Below, piece after piece: positions 56,140 to 64,000 of a DNA stretch of 64,000 bases. Positions within the stretch are counted from its first letter, which is position 1. Every line of letters starts with the position of its first letter. This stretch comes from Niallia nealsonii. Lineage in GTDB: Bacteria; Bacillota; Bacilli; Bacillales; Cytobacillaceae. The notes beneath the pieces are model-generated. The model was not told the origin of the DNA. It saw nothing but the letters and a program-made list of their open reading frames with translations, and made no database searches. A program made the position numbers and the translations under genes. Location: positions 27,860 through 91,859 of the forward strand of contig NZ_PISE01000044.1 in assembly GCF_002835805.1 (NCBI RefSeq), written 5' to 3'.

Positions 56140-56153
56140 AATGATTTATTATA

Positions 56154-57359
56154 TTATGATTCTGCTATATTGATTTTCTGATTCTTTTTAGCCGTTCGTT
56201 TTTGCCAAGTAATTGATCCAAACAATGTTAAGGTAATAAGAACAAGCCCCAAAACAAAAGGATACATAATATTCACATCATAAATGATGCCGGCAAGCAG
56301 AGGACCAAGAACATTTCCTGTGCTCATATAGGCATTATTCATTCCCATTGCAAAGCCTTGTTCATTGCCTGCAAGCTTTGAAATAAGTGTGTTAAGCACT
56401 GGCCTAAGAATAGATGTCGCAAGAAATATTAAAAGGGTAACGCCAAAAAACACCCCATAGCTTGATGCCATTAATGACAACAAGAAACCAATAGCTGCAA
56501 TTCCTAAAAAGAGTATTAAAACATTCGCTTCACCAATGCGCGCAACAATTCGATCTACAACAAATAGCTGAACAATAACACTAATGATTCCTGTAGCGGT
56601 AATCATAACAGCAATTTCCTGAGGTGTTGCCCCATACTGATTATCTACAAAAAGGCCGAGAACTGATTCATATGCCATTAATCCAAAACTCATCACAAGT
56701 GTAATGACAAGTGGGATAAAATAAGGCATTTTGACAGAACGAGCCATCTTTTTTGCCATAGATTCATTATCTAGTGTATTCGTTCCTCCTTGAGCTCCTA
56801 CCTTTTGACTTTCTTCTAAGATAATAATAGAAAAGATAACCGCAACTAAGGACACCAAAGCTGAAATTAAAAAAGGCGCCTTCAATCCAAATTTTGTTAA
56901 GAAACCACCTATGCCTGGACCGATTACTATGCCTAATGACATAGCAGCTGATACAAGGCTGTTTCCTCTTGCTCTTTGATCGATTGTTGTAATATCAGCC
57001 ACATATGCAAATATTGCAGGAACTAATAAAGCTGCTCCCACACCACCAATAACTCGAGAAAAATAAAGCCACCAAATATTATCAAATATATAAAAGATAA
57101 ACATAGAAGCCGTTAATCCGACCAAACCATAAATAATCATTTTTCTTCGTCCATATTGATCTGTCCACTTCCCAGCTATCGGAGAAAACACGAGCTGGGC
57201 ACCAGCAAAAATAGCCACCATTAGCCCTGCTGCTGTTCCCCCTTGATTGATAGATATCAAATACTGGGGCAGAATGGGAATAACAATCCCAAAACTGCCT
57301 ATTGCAATAAACATATTAATCATTAATATGGACAGTTTTCTTTTTTGTTCTTTCGCCAT
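56154..57359 (-). CDS. MFS multidrug efflux transporter (Bmr/NorA-like)
   Basis: Drug:H+ antiporter of 401 residues with 12 predicted helices. It has the motif A region GKWTDQYGRRKM in loop 2-3 (about 62-73) and the antiporter motif C-like GIVIGPGIGGFL near 147. Family members export lipophilic drugs. ATG with GAAGGAG upstream. The gene is preceded by a 240-base leader with a three-codon ORF, alternative stems and a terminator, of the same kind as that of vmlR in this window, so it is probably induced by a ribosome-targeting antibiotic. Confidence 0.88.
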   Translation of the reverse strand: MAKEQKRKLSILMINMFIAIGSFGIVIPILPQYLISINQGGTAAGLMVAIFAGAQLVFSPIAGKWTDQYGRRKMIIYGLVGLTASMFIFYIFDNIWWLYFSRVIGGVGAALLVPAIFAYVADITTIDQRARGNSLVSAAMSLGIVIGPGIGGFLTKFGLKAPFLISALVSLVAVIFSIIILEESQKVGAQGGTNTLDNESMAKKMARSVKMPYFIPLVITLVMSFGLMAYESVLGLFVDNQYGATPQEIAVMITATGIISVIVQLFVVDRIVARIGEANVLILFLGIAAIGFLLSLMASSYGVFFGVTLLIFLATSILRPVLNTLISKLAGNEQGFAMGMNNAYMSTGNVLGPLLAGIIYDVNIMYPFVLGLVLITLTLFGSITWQKRTAKKNQKINIAES

Positions 57360-57397
57360 AAATTTCTCTCCTTCTTTCTCTCTTTATTAGACAATAA

Positions 57398-57612
57398 AGA
57401 ATCCTATCCGTCATAATCGGATAGGATTCTTCAAACCGCTTAAAAGGGGCCCAATGCTAGGGCAGCATTAGGGTGATAATTACCTTTTTCTAAGAAAGTA
57501 TAGACTAATCCTATTCAAAAATGACTTCGATTTTTTTCGAATGTATTTTTAAAATAAGATTAGTAGATCATCGCCCCATGGTCACCCTTTCATTTTTTGT
57601 AGTCTCATCATA
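57398..57612 (-). promoter_or_regulatory. Antibiotic-type attenuation leader of the MFS gene
   Basis: A minus-strand promoter, TTGAAA (57630-57635) and TATGAT (57607-57612) with 17-base spacer, starts a leader with a tiny ORF (57568-57579). After it ACTAATCTTATT can pair with AATAGGATTAGT (12 base pairs). The latter can instead pair with AATCCTAT in the terminator stem AGAATCCTATCCG / CGGATAGGATTCT (57398-57430). A ribosome stalled on the ORF would favour read-through. Confidence 0.8.
57568..57579 (-). CDS. Three-codon leader ORF (Met-Gly-Arg) before the MFS gene
   Basis: ATG GGG CGA TGA preceded by AAAGGGTGACC. Its stop lies next to the first arm of the alternative stem, the place where a stalled ribosome would act. 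It matches the plan of very short upstream ORFs in antibiotic-induced attenuators. Confidence 0.65.
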   Translation of the reverse strand: MGR

Positions 57613-57712
57613 CAATGTATATATATATATTTCAAGTAATGCCAAGTAAAAATATAATAAAATAATTGTTTATTAACAGCCTAATTGTATTATTTTGAAA
57701 TTTTTCCAACAA

Positions 57713-57907
57713 TTATTTTTTCCCTTTCATCCACTGTGTACCCAATAAACCAATAAGTAAAATAATGATCGAGATAATACTATAGTCTTTAAAAAAGCTT
57801 GTGAAGGGAATTTTTAAAAACATGCATACTGCCGTAATTATTCTTCCTGCCAATAATAATAATCCTATAACCAACATCCAATTTAGAAGTTTTTCTAACC
57901 ACTTCAT
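57713..57907 (-). CDS. Small two-helix membrane protein, 64 residues
   Basis: Short protein with two hydrophobic segments (about 8-32 and 40-57) and a basic end WMKGKK. GAAGGTG lies 8 bases before the ATG. I recognise no family; Bacillus genomes hold many such small membrane proteins. It stands alone between the MFS leader and ywnB. Coding potential is fair: one clean frame, good ribosome binding site, membrane pattern with charged ends. Confidence 0.6.
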   Translation of the reverse strand: MKWLEKLLNWMLVIGLLLLAGRIITAVCMFLKIPFTSFFKDYSIISIIILLIGLLGTQWMKGKK

Positions 57908-58059
57908 CTATTTGGCACCTTCATCCTTTCTTTTTCCTATAACTATTCACTATTATAACTGATTGTTTATTTAATTAATCAAATTTTTCTATAGCCATTC
58001 TTATGTGTCAATGTGGAAAACATCGTCTACTAGATGCAGAAGATGTTAATCCAATAATA

Positions 58060-58701
58060 CTAGTTTTGACCTTTTTCGGAGGCTACCGTAAAGCGTTTAT
58101 TTATATGTTTTCCTTTTTCTATCTCATCGACTATCGCAATGGCATAATCCGCATAGCTGACATAGCTTTGACCTGACTTATTTACTAATAAATGATCCAA
58201 ACCTTCTATATAACTTCCAGTACGGACACCTTCAGGATCAAATTCAGCAGATGGGCTTAAGAAAGTCCATTTTATACCCGAATCCTCCAAATCGAGCAAG
58301 TTTTGTAATTGATTCATTGCTGTCGGCCTTACAAAATCAGGGAATTCAGGAGTTTCAGCAACCCGAATCTTTTTATCAGGATCAACAAATAGACTGCCTG
58401 CACCGCCAACAACAATTAGACGAGTTTTCATTCCATCAAAAATAGAAATTAAATGTCTCCCTCCTTCTACATGTAGATGTTCTGATCCAAATGGTGCACC
58501 AAAAGCATTTACAATAACATCAAATGCTGCCACATCGTCTTTGGTTAAATGAAATATATCCTTATTAATAACCCCTATTGATCCTTCTTCTAGTTTCTCG
58601 GCATTTCTAATAATTGCTGTAACATCATGATTTCTTGCAAAGGATTCTTTTAAAATAGCTTTTCCTGCTTTTCCAGTAGCACCAATAATTCCAACTTTCA
58701 T
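58060..58701 (-). CDS. ywnB: NAD(P)-binding protein YwnB
   Basis: Atypical short-chain/epimerase Rossmann protein of 213 residues. GIIGATGKAGKAI at residues 4-16 binds NAD(P); further on IVVGGAGSLFVDPDKKI near 88 and PSAEFDPEGVRTGSY near 145, as in B. subtilis YwnB. Function in the cell is not known; relatives respond to electrophile or redox stress. The ATG at 58701 has GGGGGA 8 bases upstream. Divided from ywnA by 63 bases holding a TATAAT and a dyad GTAA-9-TTAC. A weak hairpin (AACATC/GATGTT, 58019-58046) follows. Confidence 0.87.
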   Translation of the reverse strand: MKVGIIGATGKAGKAILKESFARNHDVTAIIRNAEKLEEGSIGVINKDIFHLTKDDVAAFDVIVNAFGAPFGSEHLHVEGGRHLISIFDGMKTRLIVVGGAGSLFVDPDKKIRVAETPEFPDFVRPTAMNQLQNLLDLEDSGIKWTFLSPSAEFDPEGVRTGSYIEGLDHLLVNKSGQSYVSYADYAIAIVDEIEKGKHINKRFTVASEKGQN

Positions 58702-58764
58702 TTTTAGCATCCCCCAATCGTAATAATAATTGTTACTATTATATTTTAATAAAAGATCAGCTTA

Positions 58765-59175
58765 CTATCTAAACTGACCTATTACTTGTTGTAATGTTTT
58801 TGAAGCAAGTGCTCGTTCAGACTCTTCCTGCACTTCTTCAAAAACTGTCTTTAAAGCTGATTCTATATTTCTGCCTACATCACAAGCGGAATTTGTTCCT
58901 GAATGAATGGAAAATAGCTCATTCTCTGGATCAACTGCTCGCAAAATCTCAAGTAAATTAATCTCAGCAGGTTTTTTCACTAACATTAATCCACGATTTT
59001 TATGTTTTGGTTTTATTAAGTTTGCTTTTTTTAAAAAACCGCACATACGTCGCACTACTACTGGATTAGTATTAATGCTTCCTGCTATCATTTCGGATGT
59101 TACTTGTTCTGCATCCTTACTAAGAGCGACTATAGACAGTATATGGATACCTACAGCTAAACGGTTGTTAACCAT
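58765..59175 (-). CDS. ywnA: Rrf2-family regulator YwnA
   Basis: Winged-helix regulator of 136 residues. It begins NNRLAVGIHILSIVAL and has the recognition region INTNPVVVRRMCGFLKKANLI (about 32-52), as B. subtilis YwnA. Of the three Cys that bind an Fe-S cluster in IscR only scattered Cys (about 46 and 98) are seen, so it is not a classic Fe-S sensor. The ATG is preceded by GGTGGTGCGAAG. The dyad over its own -10 (59191-59207) suggests self-control, and the pair with ywnB is conserved in B. subtilis. Confidence 0.88.
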   Translation of the reverse strand: MVNNRLAVGIHILSIVALSKDAEQVTSEMIAGSINTNPVVVRRMCGFLKKANLIKPKHKNRGLMLVKKPAEINLLEILRAVDPENELFSIHSGTNSACDVGRNIESALKTVFEEVQEESERALASKTLQQVIGQFR

Positions 59176-59190
59176 CTTCGCACCACCTAC

Positions 59191-59225
59191 GCAACTATTA
59201 TAGTTACCATTTTATCTTTTTGCAA
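59191..59225 (-). promoter_or_regulatory. ywnA promoter with a dyad centred on the -10
   Basis: TTGCAA (59220-59225) and TATAAT (59197-59202) are 17 bases apart. The -10 is the centre of GTAACTATAATAGTTGC (59191-59207), a near-perfect palindrome. A repressor such as YwnA bound here would exclude RNA polymerase. Confidence 0.7.
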
Positions 59226-59259
59226 GCTTCTCATTTTTTATATCTACATGGACGTTCTT

Positions 59260-59739
59260 TCACTCAGATTGCTCTGTTCGTTTTTTGGCAAAAACAAAGG
59301 CACCATTGCCTCCAAATTTGAACAAAAAGATTCCCCCAGTTAAAATGAGGACACCAACTAATTGCTTAGAAGTAAAGGGAACTTTCTCTAATCCCATCCA
59401 CCCCATTGAATCTAGCAGCAAAGCAAATGCTAACTGTGAAATTAAAACAATAGATATGGCGTAAGTTGGTCCTAAAAACCTAACTCCTTTTGTTACACAT
59501 GTAACAACGCCTACTCCAATTAATCCGCTGAACCAATACCATACTTGCATATTGTCTAAAGCAAACAACTGCTTTCCTTCTATTATAAAACCAATTGTGA
59601 AAGAAGCTAAAAAACCCATTCCCAAAACAATCGTCGTTGTTGTCCAAGATCCTGTACGCTCATTTACTTTACTATTAAATATATTCTGCAGACCTACAAG
59701 AGAACCTGCAATGATCGATAAAACTATTCCAATAATCAT
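59260..59739 (-). CDS. YdcZ-type (DUF606) DMT transporter, copy 1
   Basis: Membrane protein of 159 residues with five helices, the half-size unit of the YdcZ branch of DMT transporters. It opens IVLSIIAGSLVGLQNIFNSKVNERTGSW and ends in a Lys-rich tail. AGGAGC stands 8 bases before the ATG. It follows the Crp-like gene, and a second, different YdcZ lies on the other side of it; the two probably form a heterodimeric transporter. Substrate unknown. Confidence 0.87.
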   Translation of the reverse strand: MIIGIVLSIIAGSLVGLQNIFNSKVNERTGSWTTTTIVLGMGFLASFTIGFIIEGKQLFALDNMQVWYWFSGLIGVGVVTCVTKGVRFLGPTYAISIVLISQLAFALLLDSMGWMGLEKVPFTSKQLVGVLILTGGIFLFKFGGNGAFVFAKKRTEQSE

Positions 59740-59762
59740 CTTTATAGCTCCTAATGTTTTAT

Positions 59763-60452
59763 TTATTCGTATATATTATCTCCAGCTAGTCGTTTTAATC
59801 CTTCTCGACTCTTCACATAGATAGATCCTCTTTGTCTTTCAATTAACCCATCTGCCAAAAACTTTTGAATGACACGATTTACATGACGATAACTTGTGCC
59901 AATTAGGTTTGCGGCATCTCTTATATGAACCATACTCCCCTTCTCTCCGTCTGGGGATTCCATTTCTTGAGAAGAGACGGATAACAAATAACTAGCTAGC
60001 CTTACTTCAACAGGATAAAATAGATTAAATGTTAATGAACTATTTTTCAACTGGAATTTTTCAGTAATAATATCAAGAAGAAAATTTAATAACGGTGCAT
60101 GATCTTTCGCGTATTTTTTGAGTACCGCATACGGAACGCTAATCATTGAAACAGCAGAAACCGCCTCAACCGTATTAATAATATCAATGCCTCTTATATA
60201 TTCAATGTCTCCAATAATTTCAACGGGGTTTTTAAAGGATAAGATTAATGTTCTTCCTTCTGCTGACGTGGTGTATACTTTAATTTTTCCCTCTACTAAA
60301 ATATATAAATTTTTAGCCAATTGACCTTGGGAACAAATCACTTCTCCTTCAGCAAAATTATCTAAAGATAATAAGTGCTGCACTTCCTCAGGAAAAACAG
60401 ACTCTATTTTATATTTTCTTAAATAGGTATTTATAATCTCTAAATTTTTCAT
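59763..60452 (-). CDS. Crp/Fnr-family regulator (YeiL-like)
   Basis: Protein of 229 residues with a cyclic-nucleotide-type beta-barrel (about 30-120; LYILVEGKIKVYTTSAEGRTLILSF-like segment) and a C-terminal helix-turn-helix (RDAANLIGTSYRHVNRVIQKF near 185). There is no N-terminal Cys cluster as in Fnr. The ATG at 60452 has GGTGG 5 bases before; another ATG 21 bases earlier is possible. Lies between two YdcZ genes in the same direction and probably controls them. Confidence 0.87.
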   Translation of the reverse strand: MKNLEIINTYLRKYKIESVFPEEVQHLLSLDNFAEGEVICSQGQLAKNLYILVEGKIKVYTTSAEGRTLILSFKNPVEIIGDIEYIRGIDIINTVEAVSAVSMISVPYAVLKKYAKDHAPLLNFLLDIITEKFQLKNSSLTFNLFYPVEVRLASYLLSVSSQEMESPDGEKGSMVHIRDAANLIGTSYRHVNRVIQKFLADGLIERQRGSIYVKSREGLKRLAGDNIYE

Positions 60453-60486
60453 TCTCCACCACCTAAAGGTCATGTTTTTCCATTTT

Positions 60487-60912
60487 TTAAAAGCTCAATA
60501 TTAATACACCGGCTATCATCATAGCGATGCCTATAAATTGAGGAAATGCCATCTTTTGTTTCTTTACTCCAAACCATCCTTTGCCGTCCACTAGAAATGT
60601 GATGCCTAACTGAGCAATTAACAAAACCGCAATGGTAAGCGTAACTCCAATCAACTGTATTCCTTTTACATTACTAAAAATAACGATAGCCGCAAAAGTC
60701 CCCCCAAATAGGTACAATGGCTTTACACGCTTTATTTGTGCCCAATTGCCATCTTTTATAACCACTAATACTAATAATGCTGCAACAAATCCCGTTAATT
60801 GTGTAAGTGCTGCAGCTTGCCATGTTCCAATACTTTCACTAATGGCTGTGTTGGCAACACCCTGGATGGTAATAAAAGCTCCCCCTAATACTGCAAATAT
60901 ACTTCCTTTCAT
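60487..60912 (-). CDS. YdcZ-type (DUF606) DMT transporter, copy 2
   Basis: Protein of 141 residues with five helices, starting GSIFAVLGGAFITIQGVANTAISESIGTW, the family N-terminus. GGAGAG lies 7 bases before the ATG at 60912; the open frame extends 66 bases upstream but that part is not family-like. First gene of a three-gene operon with the Crp-like regulator and copy 1. Opposite membrane topology of two such halves is usual for paired small DMT transporters. Confidence 0.87.
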   Translation of the reverse strand: MKGSIFAVLGGAFITIQGVANTAISESIGTWQAAALTQLTGFVAALLVLVVIKDGNWAQIKRVKPLYLFGGTFAAIVIFSNVKGIQLIGVTLTIAVLLIAQLGITFLVDGKGWFGVKKQKMAFPQFIGIAMMIAGVLILSF

Positions 60913-60999
60913 TTTACACTCTCCAAATTTGACTTCTTTTCTATTAAATAATAAAGGATTATAGATAGGAAAGGACATATGTCCTAAAAATCATATTTA

Positions 61000-61043
61000 A
61001 AAAAGAAGGCATATTTTAATATTGAAAACATGCCTTCTTTTTT
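61000..61043. terminator. Terminator downstream of vmlR
   Basis: AAAAAAGAAGGCAT and ATGCCTTCTTTTTT form a perfect 14-base-pair stem with a 16-base loop. It lies just past the vmlR stop on the minus strand. Confidence 0.92.
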
Positions 61044-61061
61044 AAAACATCTCAAGATAAT

Positions 61062-62693
61062 TTATGACAGCTCTTTTATTTGCTTTGTTAATTCTTGAAA
61101 CCTCTTATCCAGTTCTACATATACTTCATCTTTCTGCTGCAGAAAACTTAATTTCCCAAGTACTTCTTGACGCTCTGTTTCAAGCCTCATCCGTTGCTCT
61201 AAAAAATCATCCTCTATGCTTAGCATGTTCTTAGACTGTTTTGCCACACCATTATTAGCAACTACTAGTTGATTAGTAGTCGTTTTTTCGAGGAAATATT
61301 GATCATGAGACACTACAAGAAGTGTACCCGTATATTGAGCCAATGTTTGTTCCAGCTGCTCACGGGAAGGCAAATCTAAGTGATTAGTTGGTTCATCTAA
61401 AATAAGCACATCTTTTTCTTCTAATATATACTTCATTAGTTTACATTTAACGCGCTCGCCCATACTCATATTCTTTATTGGCTCTGTCCATTGGGAAGCA
61501 GAAAAGCCTAAATGCTTCATTAGGTTTTGAACTTTGCCTCTTTCCTCAAACGTTTCTTTATAAAATAATTGTTCTGGAGTTTTTTCAGTTGGCAGATCAA
61601 ACACTTCCTGTGTTAAGTAGCCAATATTGGCAGAAGGAGATAACCATACTTCTCCTTCTGCTGTCTCCTGCCCCATGATTATTTTCAATAAAGTCGTTTT
61701 CCCGCTGCCATTCGGACCAACTAATGCCATTTTTTCTCCATGCTGAATGGTGAAGTGGACATTTTTAAAAAGAGATGTCCGATTAAAAGACTTGTTTAAA
61801 TGCTTTACTTCTAAGAAACGTTTCCCTTTTTTATGATTAGACTGGATAGAAAATTGAACTTCATGATTTGGTTTTACTTGCTCTACTTTCTTTTCCTGCA
61901 ACTCTTTTTCCAACCGCTTTTGTTTCGACTTGACTTGAGCATCCATTCTTTTGGCCTTCATTCGGTAATATTCCTTAGTACCTTCTTGCTTTGTTGACTG
62001 TGCATGTGCCTTTTGGGACCATGAAGTCAATTCTTTCATTTGTGTTTCAATTCGCTCTATTTGTTTTTGCTGCTTCTCATACTCCCGCTGTTGTGTAATT
62101 CTTTTTTGCTCTCTCCACTTTTGATAACCTGTATAATTCCCCTTATGCTCCACTAGCTTTTTTTCTTCTATCGACCATATTTTTGTTGCGACTTTATCTA
62201 AAAAATAGCGATCATGAGAGACAAGGATTATTGTTTTTTTGCTCCTTTTTATATGATTAATGAGAACTTCCATGCTGCGCTCATCTAAATGATTGGTTGG
62301 TTCATCTAACAATAACAATCCTGCATCTTGTGCGAACCCATGCGCAAGTCTGAGTTTCAGCTTCTCCCCACCGCTCATATACTGATAATCCGTCATGGGC
62401 AAATTCCACTTTGCCATCAATTCCGCTTCTTTAGCAGTTGCTTCCTTCACTTCATAGTGTTCCTGCTCTTGCTCCACATATGCTACAGCCATATTAGTTC
62501 CATGCCACTGAATTTCTCCTTCAGTTGGATGGGCATTCCCTCTTATTAATTGCAGTAAAGTCGATTTACCAGATCCATTTTTGCCTATTAAACCAATTAT
62601 CTCTCCCTGCTTTACCGTTGCATTTATCTTTTCAAAAAGAATAGCATTCATTATTTCATAGGTTATACTTTGCAATTTTAATAATTCTTTCAT
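61062..62693 (-). CDS. vmlR: ABC-F ribosomal protection protein VmlR
   Basis: Cytoplasmic ABC-F protein of 543 residues that displaces antibiotics from the ribosome; B. subtilis VmlR protects from lincosamides, streptogramin A and pleuromutilins. Two ATPase domains: Walker A GKNGSGKST (about 36) and GPNGSGKTT (about 320), signatures MSGGEKLKLRLAHG and MSMGERVKCKLM, Walker B LLLLDEPTNHLD and VLILDEPTNHLD. The interdomain linker (about 190-275; WSQKAHAQSTKQEG) is long as in resistance ABC-F proteins, and the C-terminal tail is also present. No membrane part. Controlled by an attenuation leader with a four-codon ORF. Confidence 0.93.
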   Translation of the reverse strand: MKELLKLQSITYEIMNAILFEKINATVKQGEIIGLIGKNGSGKSTLLQLIRGNAHPTEGEIQWHGTNMAVAYVEQEQEHYEVKEATAKEAELMAKWNLPMTDYQYMSGGEKLKLRLAHGFAQDAGLLLLDEPTNHLDERSMEVLINHIKRSKKTIILVSHDRYFLDKVATKIWSIEEKKLVEHKGNYTGYQKWREQKRITQQREYEKQQKQIERIETQMKELTSWSQKAHAQSTKQEGTKEYYRMKAKRMDAQVKSKQKRLEKELQEKKVEQVKPNHEVQFSIQSNHKKGKRFLEVKHLNKSFNRTSLFKNVHFTIQHGEKMALVGPNGSGKTTLLKIIMGQETAEGEVWLSPSANIGYLTQEVFDLPTEKTPEQLFYKETFEERGKVQNLMKHLGFSASQWTEPIKNMSMGERVKCKLMKYILEEKDVLILDEPTNHLDLPSREQLEQTLAQYTGTLLVVSHDQYFLEKTTTNQLVVANNGVAKQSKNMLSIEDDFLEQRMRLETERQEVLGKLSFLQQKDEVYVELDKRFQELTKQIKELS

Positions 62694-62722
62694 ACATTAT
62701 CCCTCTTTCTTTAAGGGAGAAT

Positions 62723-62931
62723 AAAAAATCCTCCCAATTTTATTGGAAGGATTAGTCGGCATTTTTTGTACACAAATAAGCTATCAAATAAATAGCTGTG
62801 CATCTATATGGAAAATGGGCAGACTAATCCTATTTTAATAAGCAGAAATTTTTAGTTTCAACTTGGAAAAATAAGATTAGTACTTCATCGTTCACCCATC
62901 ACTCCCTCTTAACATTAATAATTAAATTATA
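62723..62931 (-). promoter_or_regulatory. Attenuation leader of vmlR
   Basis: TATAAT (62926-62931) starts a leader of about 225 bases. After a tiny ORF, ACTAATCTTATTTT (62868-62881) can pair with AAAATAGGATTAGT (62822-62836). AGGATTAGTC can instead pair with GACTAATCCT (62749-62758), whose end is the first arm of the terminator AATCC...GGATT (62727-62753, then six T). Ribosome stalling on the ORF would cover the first arm and allow read-through. Confidence 0.85.
62885..62899 (-). CDS. Four-codon leader ORF (Met-Gly-Glu-Arg) before vmlR
   Basis: ATG GGT GAA CGA TGA with GAGGGAG directly upstream. It ends 4 bases before the first arm of the alternative stems. The ending Arg-stop (CGA TGA) is the same as in the leader ORF of the MFS gene 5 kb away. 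Confidence 0.7.
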   Translation of the reverse strand: MGER

Positions 62932-62975
62932 GCATAACCCTGCGCTCTATTAAAATAGATATATGCCCATTATGA

Positions 62976-63860
62976 TTATGCTAACTCTACTCCGCCAGTA
63001 ACTCCATATACTTGTGCTGTTACATAGCTGGATTCTGTGGATGCTAAGAATACATAAACACTAGATAATTCCACAGGCTGCCCAGCACGTTTTAGCGGTG
63101 TATCTTGCCCAAATGCCGGTATAGCATCACTAGGCTGTCCTCCAGAAATTTGCAGCGGTGTCCAAATAGGTCCTGGGGCAACAGAATTTACGCGAATTCC
63201 TTTTGAAGCTACTTGTTTTGCTAATCCCCGTGTAAATCCAGTAATCGCAAATTTAGTTGCTGCATAATCGAGTAGATTTGGACTTGGATTATAACCCTGA
63301 ACAGAAGTCGTTGTGATAATAGATGCCCCTTCTGGCAAGTAAGGCATGGCAGCTTTCACTATCCAGTATAAAGAAAAAACATTTACCTCAAATGTTTTAC
63401 GGATTTGTTCTGTTGTAAGATCTGCAATATCTTCTACCGCCTGCTGTTTCCCAGCAACTAATGCAAGCACGTCTAATCCATCCAGTTCAGCATAAGCTTT
63501 GTCTACAAGCTCCTTGCAAAAAGCCTCATCGCTTAAGTCACCAGGGATAAGCACAGCCTTGCGACCCTCTGTTTCAATTAATTTCTTTACTTCTTCTGCA
63601 TCCGGCTGTTCTTCTGGCAAATAATTCAAAACAATATCTGCTCCTTCTCTAGCATAAGCAATAGCTGCTGCACGGCCTATACCTGAATCACCGCCAGTTA
63701 TTAGCGCCTTTCTTCCTTTTAATCTGCCTGTACCTTTATAGCTTTTTTCTCCGCAGTCTGGGACAATTTCCATTTTGCCTTGAACAGCTGGAGGTTCTTG
63801 ATATTGTTTTGGGTATTCCTCGTTATAGTACTGTGTTAATGGGCTTTTTGGTTGAGCCAT
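62976..63860 (-). CDS. Short-chain dehydrogenase/reductase (YdaD/YghA-like)
   Basis: NAD(P)-dependent SDR of 294 residues. N-terminal extension (1-45) typical of this branch, then [20 protein letters not shown] at about 52-71, the catalytic Tyr-Lys in [12 protein letters not shown] (about 205) with Ser in TTTSVQGY, and PGPIWTPL. Homologues include general stress protein YdaD in B. subtilis and YghA in E. coli; substrates are not well defined. The ATG at 63860 has AAAGGAGAG upstream. A sigma-B-like promoter lies about 75-100 bases before it. Confidence 0.9.
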   Translation of the reverse strand: MAQPKSPLTQYYNEEYPKQYQEPPAVQGKMEIVPDCGEKSYKGTGRLKGRKALITGGDSGIGRAAAIAYAREGADIVLNYLPEEQPDAEEVKKLIETEGRKAVLIPGDLSDEAFCKELVDKAYAELDGLDVLALVAGKQQAVEDIADLTTEQIRKTFEVNVFSLYWIVKAAMPYLPEGASIITTTSVQGYNPSPNLLDYAATKFAITGFTRGLAKQVASKGIRVNSVAPGPIWTPLQISGGQPSDAIPAFGQDTPLKRAGQPVELSSVYVFLASTESSYVTAQVYGVTGGVELA

Positions 63861-63935
63861 TTTTATCTCTCCTTTTGTAAGTAGACTGATATTCATTAGA
63901 TATTATTTACTGTTTACTTAATATTCTTTTTTTGT

Positions 63936-63960
63936 TTTCCCTTTTCTATTTTTGATAAAC
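63936..63960 (-). promoter_or_regulatory. Possible sigma-B promoter of the SDR gene
   Basis: On the minus strand GTTTAT (63955-63960) and GGGAAA (63936-63941) are 13 bases apart, close to the sigma-B consensus GTTTAA-N12-15-GGGTAT. The family of the downstream gene fits general stress control. Confidence 0.5.
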
Positions 63961-64000
63961 AAAAAAGACTATAGAAAAATGATATGCTCCCTCTATGGTA

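Overview
The window is AT-rich, low-GC Gram-positive DNA from a member of the Bacillaceae. The evidence is strong GGAGG-type ribosome binding sites, frequent TTG and GTG starts, sulfate-assimilation and ywnA/ywnB gene orders that match Bacillus subtilis, close relatives of YtkL, NrnB, VmlR, CysJ and CysI, and a truncated copy of a dispersed Bacillus repeat. A Niallia-like or related soil Bacillus is my guess; no rRNA or tRNA gene is present to fix the genus.

Left part (1-9 kb): teichuronic-type sugar transferase and flippase, an unrecognised small protein, ytkL, trhO, a DUF975 membrane protein, an EamA transporter, a DUF3231 protein and an SMP-30 family lactonase. Most are single genes with their own terminators.

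Centre (9.2-32 kb): a nitrogen-fixation island. A compact operon read leftwards, nifB-nifH-nifD-nifK-nifE-nifN-nifX-hesA-nifW-(hesB-like)-nifV, resembles the Paenibacillus nif operon but carries nifW and a degenerate HesB/IscA-like gene between hesA and nifV. It has a sigma-A promoter flanked by two GlnR-like boxes. Downstream lies a separate operon, flavodoxin / beta-propeller-like protein / flavodoxin, whose promoter holds a perfect 7-1-7 Fur box between -35 and -10. Upstream lie modABC (molybdate uptake), a divergent ModR-like regulator, a two-gene 2-oxoacid:ferredoxin/flavodoxin oxidoreductase and a squalene/curcumene cyclase. Together these could supply molybdenum, homocitrate, cofactor assembly and low-potential electrons for a Mo-nitrogenase; the electron route is inferred.

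Right part (32-56 kb): alkaline phosphatase, a DUF4352 lipoprotein, a CynX-type transporter, nrnB, then a signalling cluster (hybrid kinase, CheR methyltransferase, receiver-PAS-kinase, sugar-binding protein) that recalls RsbK/RsbM of Bacillus cereus. Next comes complete sulfate assimilation: cysH-cysP-sat-cysC-sumT-sirB-met8 behind a degenerate SAM riboswitch, and cysL divergent from cysJI.

Far right (56-64 kb): an MFS efflux gene and the ABC-F resistance gene vmlR, 5 kb apart, share the same type of attenuation leader with a 3-4 codon upstream ORF. Between them lie ywnB/ywnA and a Crp-type regulator flanked by two YdcZ transporters. A stress-type short-chain dehydrogenase with a possible sigma-B promoter closes the window.
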